Shown here piece after piece: positions 35,380 to 42,328 of a DNA stretch of 64,000 nt (position 1 is the stretch's first letter; each line of letters starts with the position of its first letter). The translations under genes were made by a program, and so were the position numbers. The stretch is from an uncultured Victivallales bacterium (GTDB lineage Bacteria; Verrucomicrobiota; Lentisphaeria; Oligosphaerales; JAFGRS01): the NCBI GenBank assembly GCA_903837355.1, contig CAILUI010000342.1, positions 1 to 64,000 on the forward strand. Direction: 5' to 3'. Under the pieces are notes generated by a model. The model searched no databases and had not been told where the DNA came from. It saw only the letters and a list, made by a program, of their open reading frames with translations.

Positions 35380-36267
35380 TCAGGCTGAGACCGCCGTCTT
35401 CAGGGCGCGGATGTGGTCCGGGGTGGTACCGCAACAGCCCCCGACGATGTTGGCTCCGGCGGCCACGATGGCCGTGATCTGTGCGGCCATGTCGGCCGGC
35501 GATTCCGGGAAGACATCGACGCCGTTGACGTTCTTGGGCAGTCCGGCGTTGGCATGTACCAGGATCGGCGTCTGCGGTGCGGCGGCCCGCATCTCGCGGA
35601 CGATCTCGATCATGCGCTCGATGCCGTTACCGCAGTTGGTGCCGATGATATCCGCGCCGGCGGCGAGGGCGGCCTGGGCGGCCTCCGTCGGGGTGGTGCC
35701 CATCATGGTCCGGTAGTCACCGTTCACCGTACGGTCGAAGGTGAAGGTGCAGATCACCTCGCAACCGGTGTTCTCCTTGGCGGCACGAACGGCGATGGCG
35801 GCCTCGTCGGCAGCCATCATGGTCTCGATGCAGAGGCCATCGGCGCCGCCCTTTTCAAGCGCCTGGCACTGCTCCTTGAAGGCAGCGTAGAGCTCCGCTT
35901 CGGTGATGTCACCCATCAGCAGCATCTTGCCGGTCGGGCCCACCGAGGCGATCACCCAGGCCTGGCTACCCGCCGCCTGGCGCGAGATCCGGGCCGCGGC
36001 CTCGTTGATCTCGCCCACCCGCGCCGCCAGCCCATAGTGCGCCAGCTTGCAGCCGCTGCCACCGAAGCTGTTCGATTCGATCATGTCCGCCCCGGCGGCG
36101 ACGTAACTCCGGGCGATGTCCAGGACTTCGCCCGGACGCTCGACGCACCACAACTCGGGGCACTCACCGGGCTGCAGGCCCTTCTTCTGCAGAAAGGTGC
36201 CCCAGGCACCGTCGGACACCAGAACGCGCCCCGCCTGCACTGCCGCCACGATCCTGCCTCTGTCCAT
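35380..36267 (-). CDS. Homocysteine S-methyltransferase family protein
   Basis: The 295-residue protein is a stand-alone zinc-dependent homocysteine methyltransferase domain like the N-terminal module of MetH. It has LVSDGAWGTFLQKKGL near the start, IESNSFGGSGCKL, ASVGPTGKM, the zinc cysteines in GTNCGNG and GGCCGTTP, and HANAGLP. It likely moves a methyl group between homocysteine and a methyl-corrinoid or a small methyl donor. It is the first gene of the CODH/ACS operon, with GGAGGAT upstream, and the core-MetE-like gene follows 71 bases later. No separate corrinoid carrier protein is present, so the corrinoid iron-sulfur protein is the obvious partner, though this is inference. Confidence 0.82.
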   Translation of the reverse strand: MDRGRIVAAVQAGRVLVSDGAWGTFLQKKGLQPGECPELWCVERPGEVLDIARSYVAAGADMIESNSFGGSGCKLAHYGLAARVGEINEAAARISRQAAGSQAWVIASVGPTGKMLLMGDITEAELYAAFKEQCQALEKGGADGLCIETMMAADEAAIAVRAAKENTGCEVICTFTFDRTVNGDYRTMMGTTPTEAAQAALAAGADIIGTNCGNGIERMIEIVREMRAAAPQTPILVHANAGLPKNVNGVDVFPESPADMAAQITAIVAAGANIVGGCCGTTPDHIRALKTAVSA

Positions 36268-36711
36268 CGGCTATCCTCCAACACCTAACCCACGCCGCTC
36301 CGCGCACAGGCCACCCGACCGCCACGACCGGGATATCACGACCGATGCCGTCACTACTGGGCACATGCATAGAATAGGGGTACACGCGCCATTGTGGTTG
36401 TATATTCCAGGACCTTTATTGTACATATCAGTACGGTAGCGTCGATTGATCGTTGGCTAAGAGGCGATAGGAGCGTCGGTTGGAGCGGTACTGTCGCTTT
36501 GTTTCGTCGTCGTTGTCAGTACAGCGATAGCAGGACGGTTGTCGTCATCGTCGTCGGTCTTGAGGCAAGAGAAGGGCGGGTGGATCGGTTCCGATTGCGA
36601 CCACGACCACGACTACGACCACGACTACGACCACGACTACGACCACGACCACGACTACGAGAAAGACCAAGCGCGAAAGCCTAACCAAGGCTGCTGCACA
36701 AGGATAGCACT
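36268..36711. promoter_or_regulatory. Divergent control region between the CODH/ACS operon and its likely regulator
   Basis: The 444-base spacer has an AT-rich stretch at 36365-36440 (TAGAATAGGGG, TTGTATATTCC, TTATTGTACATATCAG) that stands out from the GC-rich surroundings. It probably holds the promoters of the leftward operon. I cannot place -35/-10 pairs with confidence. A hexamer tract follows at 36598-36661, ending about 50 bases before the regulator start. No gene is seen in the spacer. Confidence 0.45.
36598..36661. repeat. GACCAC/GACTAC hexanucleotide tract
   Basis: About ten perfect hexamers alternate between GACCAC and GACTAC. They sit between the likely promoter and the start of the PocR-AraC gene. 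Copy number could vary by slippage, which may affect regulator expression; that is speculation. Confidence 0.85.
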
Positions 36712-37974
36712 ATGCGCACCACTGAGCGCTTCCATGCCAAGGTCGACGGTGTTCTGGAGACCTGCGCTGCGCACCTGTTCCAGGGCTGCGTCTTCGTGCC
36801 CGTTGAGGCCCGCGAGCCCGTGCGTTCCGGGCGCCAGAGCTGCAGCTTCTGTCGTCACCGCACCGAGGACAGCCGTACGGAACTGCACTGCCGGCGCAGC
36901 GTCGTCAGTTCCGCCTACCAGTCGCTGCGGACCGGCGAGCCTTTCTTCACCACCTGTTGGCTGGGGCTGAACACCTGTGTCGTACCGGTGGCGCCCGGGG
37001 GCCGTTTGCGGGGCGCCATCACGTTGGGGGCCTATGCCTTCTTTGGTGACGTTGGGGACCCGGCCTTTGTGCGGGCCAATATTCCCACGGATCGCGCCGG
37101 CCGGTCGGCGGCGCTCGATCGTGACCTTGCCGATCTCTGCACCGTGTCGCCCTTCCAGGCCCGGCACGCCGCGGCCTTCGTCTGGGATGCCGTCATGGCC
37201 GCCGGCCTCAATGATGGGAAGGACCTGGCGCGTCGGCACGAACACTACCTCCTGCAGCGTCGTATCGCGGAGCAGATGCACCGCTACTGCCAGGAGCAGA
37301 CCATGCCCGATGATGCGGCTGAACTGCTGCCGGTGGTCAGCGCCGCACTGCGGGCCGGGGACAAGGAGGAGGTGCTGCAGGTGTTCAACGACTACTGCTG
37401 CCGGGTACTGCTCAGCGACGCCTCGAACCTGGAACGGGTCAAGGCCCACTTCCACCTGCTGGCCAGCCTGCTGGCGCGCGAGCGCGCCCTGCTCGGCCGC
37501 TGTTCGATGGAGGTTGCCGTCGCCGAGCAGCGCCTCTCCTTCCAGCAGGTGGCGCAGGCCGCCGACAATGAGGACGCCTGCTACGTCATGTTCTGCCGGC
37601 TGCGGGCCGCGCTCAGCGACCCGCTCGCGCTGCCGCTTGGCGATCGGCTCAGCGATCGCATGCTGGCCTGGCTGGGCCGGCACTTCGCCGAGCCGTTGAC
37701 GCTCGACCAAGCCGCCACCGTGCTGCGCGCCAGTACCTCAGCCATCGCCAAGGCCCTGCGCCGCGAGACCGGCCAGAGCTTCGTGACGCACCTGCACCGC
37801 TTGCGTCTGTTGGAGGCCAAAGACCTGCTCGCCACCAGTTCCCTGAGTATCTACCAGATCGCGGAACGCTGCGGCTACTACGATCCCAGTCACTTCCACC
37901 GGCGCTTTCGGCGCGAGTTCGCCATGGGGCCGCGTGACTTCCGCAAGATGTTGCGCCGCAGCGAGGACCTGTAG
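36712..37974 (+). CDS. PocR-domain AraC-family transcriptional regulator
   Basis: The 420-residue protein has an N-terminal PocR sensor domain (about 5-150), a helical middle region and a C-terminal AraC DNA-binding domain (about 325-415). The sensor contains the family Cys pattern: CSFCRHR, an LHCRR cysteine, and TCWLGLNTCVVPV. The DNA-binding domain shows two helix-turn-helix units, LDQAATVLRASTSAIAKALR and IYQIAERCGYYDPSHFHRRF. PocR domains are thought to bind small organic effectors. The gene is divergent from the CODH/ACS-methyltransferase operon across a 444-base spacer and is the natural candidate for its regulator. AAGGAT lies upstream of the ATG. The effector may be a methylated substrate, which is not shown by sequence. 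Confidence 0.85.
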   Translation: MRTTERFHAKVDGVLETCAAHLFQGCVFVPVEAREPVRSGRQSCSFCRHRTEDSRTELHCRRSVVSSAYQSLRTGEPFFTTCWLGLNTCVVPVAPGGRLRGAITLGAYAFFGDVGDPAFVRANIPTDRAGRSAALDRDLADLCTVSPFQARHAAAFVWDAVMAAGLNDGKDLARRHEHYLLQRRIAEQMHRYCQEQTMPDDAAELLPVVSAALRAGDKEEVLQVFNDYCCRVLLSDASNLERVKAHFHLLASLLARERALLGRCSMEVAVAEQRLSFQQVAQAADNEDACYVMFCRLRAALSDPLALPLGDRLSDRMLAWLGRHFAEPLTLDQAATVLRASTSAIAKALRRETGQSFVTHLHRLRLLEAKDLLATSSLSIYQIAERCGYYDPSHFHRRFRREFAMGPRDFRKMLRRSEDL

Positions 37975-38058
37975 CCCGGTGGCCGGCGGGGGAGACGGCT
38001 CAGCGCGGCGTGCGCCTCTGTGGAGCTTCGCCCTCCAACTCGCGATGCGCCCCCCCCG

Positions 38059-38100
38059 GTGACCTATCCCCCCAATGACCCATGACCAATGACCCGTCAC
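38059..38100. repeat. AATGACCC/ATGACC micro-repeat
   Basis: The gap between the regulator stop and the next minus-strand stop ends in short imperfect repeats (AATGACCCATGACCAATGACC). They belong to the same class of short-period intergenic tracts seen elsewhere in the window. Confidence 0.5.
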
Positions 38101-38112
38101 TTCCCGCCGCCG

Positions 38113-39111
38113 TCAGTCCACCCGGTTGCGGCCATTGAAGCTGGCCGAGCGCAGTTCGCCGTGCCAGATCAGGCTGGCCTGCTGCAGTCCGGCGCAGGCC
38201 TCGGCGGATGGCGGGCGGTAGAGCAGGCGGAACACGGCCGCCCAGTCATCCAGGCCCAGCAGCGCCCGCGGTTGCGGTTCGCCTGGCTTGGTCACGAACC
38301 AGGCTGGGTCGCTCAGGTCGACCGCCATCGTGTGGACGTCGCCGGGCGCGAGGACATGCACATCCTGGTCGGTGGGCGGCGCGGGCGGTGGTTCGTCGGC
38401 GCGGGCCCAGCGCCAGGCGCTGGGTTCCTGTTGCCACTGCTGGCGGTCGGACACCATGGCCAGGGAGCGCCCCTGGGGCAGATCGACGATGGCCAGGGAC
38501 TGCGGGGAGGCGTTGAGTAGGCGGACGGTGAGCTTGCCGGTGCGCAGACGCTGGTCGGGACCCATCTCGAAAACGACCCCGAGGCCCAGCGGCGCCGCCC
38601 GGTGGGAGAGCAGCACCGCGATGCCGTTGCGGCCCACCGCGATCTCCATCTCCAGCGGGATCTGCACCCCGTCGCGATTGCGCTCCTGCTCGACCTTGAG
38701 GGCGGTGCCCTGCTGCATGAAGTAGCCCTCGATGCCGTAGCGCACGTGGACGCCATTCCCCCAACTGCTCTCAACCCGGCCGCGCAGAAAGAGCCCACGC
38801 TCCGGCCGGATGCCCGTCAGCGTCTGCAGGTCGTGGAGACCATCGGCCCGCGGCGCCAGCACCGCGTAGACCTGCCTGCCCTTGGTCAGGGTGGCCTGGG
38901 TCAGGTCGGCGCTCCAGCGTTCGCGCGGCACGGTCGAGGCCTCGTAGCCCAGGCGGACATAGTCGCCGCGGAACAGATCGCGGGGGTCGACCGGGATCGT
39001 CCGCAGCCAGATGCGGGTGCCGCGCACCGCGACGTGCTCGCGCTCGCCGGCCATATAGCCGAGCACCAGGAGTTGCAGCACGGCGACAAGGGCAGGAAAC
39101 CAGCGACGCAT
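38113..39111 (-). CDS. GDYXXLXY-domain membrane-anchored protein
   Basis: The 332-residue protein has one N-terminal TM helix (FPALVAVLQLLVLGYMAG) and a periplasmic domain with the name motif of the family, here GDYVRLGY at about 49-56. DPRDLFRG lies just before it. The family almost always sits beside DUF2157 membrane proteins. The rest is beta-rich and contains RGLFLRGRVESSWG and IEGYFMQQG. Its ATG overlaps the stop of the DUF2157 gene (TGATG). The function is unknown; the pair is thought to act at the membrane. Confidence 0.82.
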   Translation of the reverse strand: MRRWFPALVAVLQLLVLGYMAGEREHVAVRGTRIWLRTIPVDPRDLFRGDYVRLGYEASTVPRERWSADLTQATLTKGRQVYAVLAPRADGLHDLQTLTGIRPERGLFLRGRVESSWGNGVHVRYGIEGYFMQQGTALKVEQERNRDGVQIPLEMEIAVGRNGIAVLLSHRAAPLGLGVVFEMGPDQRLRTGKLTVRLLNASPQSLAIVDLPQGRSLAMVSDRQQWQQEPSAWRWARADEPPPAPPTDQDVHVLAPGDVHTMAVDLSDPAWFVTKPGEPQPRALLGLDDWAAVFRLLYRPPSAEACAGLQQASLIWHGELRSASFNGRNRVD

Positions 39112-40418
39112 CAGGCACCTCCTTGCACGCGCTTGCCGCGTGCATACAGGAAGCCTTCGACGAAGAGCGTCACGCCGACCACGAGGAACACCACGCCGCG
39201 CGCCAGCAGGCTGTCGAAGAGGTCGACGTAACGGGCGCCGGTGATGGCTACCAGCAGGATGCAGCCCATGGCCACGGCGCGCATCTCGCTGCGTCGTACC
39301 CCTTGGGCCATGAAGCTGGCGGCATGGGCCAGCAGCACCAGGTTGAAGGGCAGGGCCGCGAGCCAGGCATCGGGCCGCGGCATGAGCGCCGCCAGGGCGT
39401 AGGCCGCCAGCACCGCCAGCGGCGCCAGCCACAGGTCCGGCGGCATCCAGGACCTCCCGGCACCTGTCTTCAGGCGGCGGGCGCCCAGCCCCAGCCAGGC
39501 CGCCACGGCCGCCGCCAGGGGCACTAGGCCGTAAGTCAGGCCGCTCCAAGGCTGTTTGCCGCGCTGCAGATCGAGAAGGTCATGGGCGGCGTCCCCGAAA
39601 CTCAGGATGTAGATCAGCACCAGGTAGGCGGCCAGGCCCAGGCCGCGGTAGCACGGCGCCGACTCCGGAAACAGCGGCGCGCCCTCGTGCAGCCACCCCG
39701 CCCCCAGCGCCAGAACGCTGAACGCCAGCAAGACCAGGAACGGCAGGGCGCCGTCTGAGCAGGCCGCGGAGATGAAGGCGAGGGACACCCCCACGGCCAC
39801 CAGCAGGCAGACCAGCAGCACCCGTGAACGCTCGCGGTAGGCCAGGGGCAGCAGGCCGATCAGCAGCAGCGGCAGGGCGGCATGCACCGGCGCGTTGAAG
39901 GCGGTCGACTCGGTCCCGGCCCAGATGGTCAGCAAGGCCAGCGCCAGCAACGCCTGGAAGATCGAGGGCAGGGCCCAGGCCAGCAGGAAGGCGCCCAGTC
40001 CCCAGATCAGGAAACCGGTGGGGAAGTGCTCGTTGATGTGGTAGATCTGGGCCACCAGCCAGATGCCGGCGCCGAAGAGCATGGTCCCCCCGACCGTCAG
40101 CGCCTCGCCCATGGCCCGGTAGCGCGGCTTGGTCTGGAAGAGGTACAACCCGCCGGCGTGGGCGGCCGCCAGGGCCCCGAAGACGGTGGCCAGTTTGGCA
40201 AGCTTGGGCATGGCGTGCCAGTTGTAGGCGAAGAGCAGGATCACCCCCAAGCCGACGATCACTGCCCCCAGTCCGCAGAAGATGAGCGTGGCCCAGGGCC
40301 GCGTTGGCGGCGGTACGGGGTAGAGGCCGCGCAGACGCGATGCCTGCTCGGCACTCAGGATGCCGTCCCGCACCCAGCGCTCACTCTCGCCGTGCAGCCA
40401 GCGGACTTCTTTGCTCAT
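39111..40418 (-). CDS. DUF2157 polytopic membrane protein
   Basis: The 435-residue protein has a short cytoplasmic N-terminal helix pair (WLHGESERWVRDGILSAEQA, the DUF2157 start) and about 12 TM segments. Family signatures include GAVIVGLGVILLFAYNWHAM, GGTMLFGAGIWLVAQIYHIN and a final FLVVGVTLFVEGFLYARGKR. ATG 40418 is chosen because the DUF2157 motif begins there. It forms a coupled pair with the GDYXXLXY protein. The molecular role is unknown. Confidence 0.85.
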   Translation of the reverse strand: MSKEVRWLHGESERWVRDGILSAEQASRLRGLYPVPPPTRPWATLIFCGLGAVIVGLGVILLFAYNWHAMPKLAKLATVFGALAAAHAGGLYLFQTKPRYRAMGEALTVGGTMLFGAGIWLVAQIYHINEHFPTGFLIWGLGAFLLAWALPSIFQALLALALLTIWAGTESTAFNAPVHAALPLLLIGLLPLAYRERSRVLLVCLLVAVGVSLAFISAACSDGALPFLVLLAFSVLALGAGWLHEGAPLFPESAPCYRGLGLAAYLVLIYILSFGDAAHDLLDLQRGKQPWSGLTYGLVPLAAAVAAWLGLGARRLKTGAGRSWMPPDLWLAPLAVLAAYALAALMPRPDAWLAALPFNLVLLAHAASFMAQGVRRSEMRAVAMGCILLVAITGARYVDLFDSLLARGVVFLVVGVTLFVEGFLYARGKRVQGGA

Positions 40419-40780
40419 CGGGCCAACTCCGGTAAACCCCACTCTCTCTACCATACGCCGCTGCTGCCGTTTTCGCGAAAGTGCGGGAAGGCTGCTTGGG
40501 GGACACGCTCAAGCGTGAACTCTGAACGCGCCGCCGCTGCAGTCTCGACCCGGCCTGCCCGGCGTCGGCCGGGGGCTCGGCTGGCGAGCACAGTCCTGCT
40601 GGCCAGCAGGACGGCGCGCTGCCGGGATGGGCGGCCGCCGACCGGCGGCCGACGGCTGCGGTTCGTGCCGGGTATCCCGGCCTGCCCTTGCCCTCCAGGT
40701 GCAGGCGGCTGGGCCGACCCGGCGCGCTGCCGGGATGCTCGAGAGGATCACCTTGGCGGGGAATTGGGCTATACTACTGC
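40419..40780. repeat. Intergenic region with several repeat elements
   Basis: The stretch holds GCCGTTTTCGCGAAA (40467-40481), an element GGACACGCTCAAGCGTGAAC..CTGAAC (40501-40527) with an inverted relative at 59791-59820, a CTGCTGGCCAGCAG palindrome, and an 18-base direct repeat CGGCGCGCTGCCGGGATG at 40612-40629 and 40720-40737. TATACT at 40770 could be a -10 but is only 5 bases from the next ATG. No gene is seen. Confidence 0.6.
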
Positions 40781-42319
40781 ATGGAGCCGATAGTAACTCC
40801 GCTGCTCGCGCTATCAGTCCGCGCCTGGGTCGCCAGCGTCGGTCGGCTCGCCCTCGCGGCGACGCTGGTCGCCGCGCTTCGCGCCGGCGATCAGGCCCAA
40901 TGGGGCGACCGCGGCACGCGCAATCAGACCTCCAGCGAGACCGATCTGCCGGAGTCGGTCGATCCCGCGACCGGCCTGAACGTGCGCTGGCGTGTCGACC
41001 TCGGCACCGATAGTTACGCTACGCCCGTTGTCGCCGCCGGCCGTGTCTACATCGGCACCAACAACGGCCGCCCGCGCAACCCGGCGCGGCCCGACGATCG
41101 CGGCGTGCTGATGTGCTTCAGCGAGCGTAACGGCGAGTTCCTCTGGCAACTTGCCACGCCCAAGCTCGGGGGCGACATCTACCTCGACTGGCCCAACAGC
41201 GGCATGTCTTCGCCGGCGACGGTCGAGGACGGCCGTGTCTACGTGGTCAGCAACCGTGGGCAGGTCCTCTGCGTGGATCCCGACGGCATGGCTGACGGCA
41301 ACGACGGCCCCTACCGCGACGAGGCCGCGCTGTTCGCCGGGCCGGACGGCGCGGTCACCGCGGCCGGGCCGCTGGATGCCGACGTGCTGTGGGTGACTGA
41401 CCTCAGGGAGGCCATCGGCATCTGGCCCCACGACGCCGCGCACAGCTCCATCCTTGTCGACGGGCCCTTCCTCTATCTGAACACCGGCAACGGCGTGGAC
41501 AACACGCACCGCCTGGTCCGCCGACCGGACGCGCCAAGCCTGGTCGTGCTGAACAAGGAGAGCGGCGCGCTGGTCGCGCAGGACGGCGCCAAGATCGGCC
41601 CACGCCTCGTGCATTGCCAGTGGTCTTCGCCGGCCCTCGGCGAGGTCGGCGGGCGCCGCCTCGTCGTCATGGGTGGCGGCGATGGCGTGGTCTACGCTTT
41701 CGAGGCGCTGCGGGATCTGCCGGCGGCCGGCACGGTGGCCGTGCTGAAGACGGCGTGGTGGTTCGACTGCGATCCGGCCGCGCCGCGCGAGAACCCCTGC
41801 ACCTGGAACGGCAACCGTAAGGAGGGGCCGAGCAACATCCTCAGCATGCCGGTGTTCCTTGACGGTCGCGTCTACGTCACCGGTGGCGGCGACACCTGGT
41901 GGGGCAAGTCGGAGGCGTGGGTCAAGTGCCTGGATGCCGGCGGTGCCGGTGAGGTCACGGCGACGGCGCTGCGGTGGTCTGCCCCACTGCTGAAGCACTG
42001 CATGGCGACGGTGGCGATCCGCGACGGGGTGCTGTTTGTGGCCGACCTCGGTCACGCCCTGCACGCCCTGGACGCGAAAACCGGCCAGGAACTGTGGTCC
42101 CAGGAGTTGCCCGGCGAGGTCTGGAACGGCGCGCTGGCGGCCGACGGCCGCGTCTACGTCGGCGACCGCAAGGGCACCCTGACCGTTCTGGCCGCGGCGC
42201 AGGAGAAGCGGCTACTGTCCCAGGTTCAGCTCGACGGCCCGATCAGCGCCGCCCCCGTGGCCGCCAACGGCACCCTCTTCATCGCCACGTCCACCTCGCT
42301 CTACGCCTTCGGGAAATGA
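40781..42319 (+). CDS. PQQ-like beta-propeller repeat protein, probably exported
   Basis: The 512-residue protein has a hydrophobic N-terminal segment (VGRLALAATLVAALRA) and then WD/PQQ-type repeats. The repeats show recurring VAAGRVYIGTNNG, VEDGRVYVVSNRGQVLCVD, GVLFVADLGHALHALDAKTG and ADGRVYVGDRKGTLTVL. These match PQQ-dependent-dehydrogenase-like and BamB-like propellers without the PQQ active-site residues being evident, so an enzymatic role is not supported. A region with CDPDGMADGNDGPYRDE-like acidic residues may bind calcium. The ATG at 40781 fits the signal region; a longer frame begins at 40688. It ends nine bases before the convergent glycosidase gene. Confidence 0.75.
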   Translation: MEPIVTPLLALSVRAWVASVGRLALAATLVAALRAGDQAQWGDRGTRNQTSSETDLPESVDPATGLNVRWRVDLGTDSYATPVVAAGRVYIGTNNGRPRNPARPDDRGVLMCFSERNGEFLWQLATPKLGGDIYLDWPNSGMSSPATVEDGRVYVVSNRGQVLCVDPDGMADGNDGPYRDEAALFAGPDGAVTAAGPLDADVLWVTDLREAIGIWPHDAAHSSILVDGPFLYLNTGNGVDNTHRLVRRPDAPSLVVLNKESGALVAQDGAKIGPRLVHCQWSSPALGEVGGRRLVVMGGGDGVVYAFEALRDLPAAGTVAVLKTAWWFDCDPAAPRENPCTWNGNRKEGPSNILSMPVFLDGRVYVTGGGDTWWGKSEAWVKCLDAGGAGEVTATALRWSAPLLKHCMATVAIRDGVLFVADLGHALHALDAKTGQELWSQELPGEVWNGALAADGRVYVGDRKGTLTVLAAAQEKRLLSQVQLDGPISAAPVAANGTLFIATSTSLYAFGK

Positions 42320-42328
42320 GGTCGAAGC

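Noticed and set aside
36539-36711. Asp/His/Tyr-repeat peptide encoded by the hexamer tract
   Set aside because: The frame is only the translation of a micro-repeat, has no good ribosome site and overlaps the real regulator start region.
40612-40737. Attachment site of an integrated element
   Set aside because: The two 18-base copies are too close together, with no integrase or tRNA gene in the window.
40770-40775. -10 promoter element for the PQQ-like gene
   Set aside because: TATACT ends only five bases before the ATG and has no suitably spaced -35, so it would require leaderless transcription.
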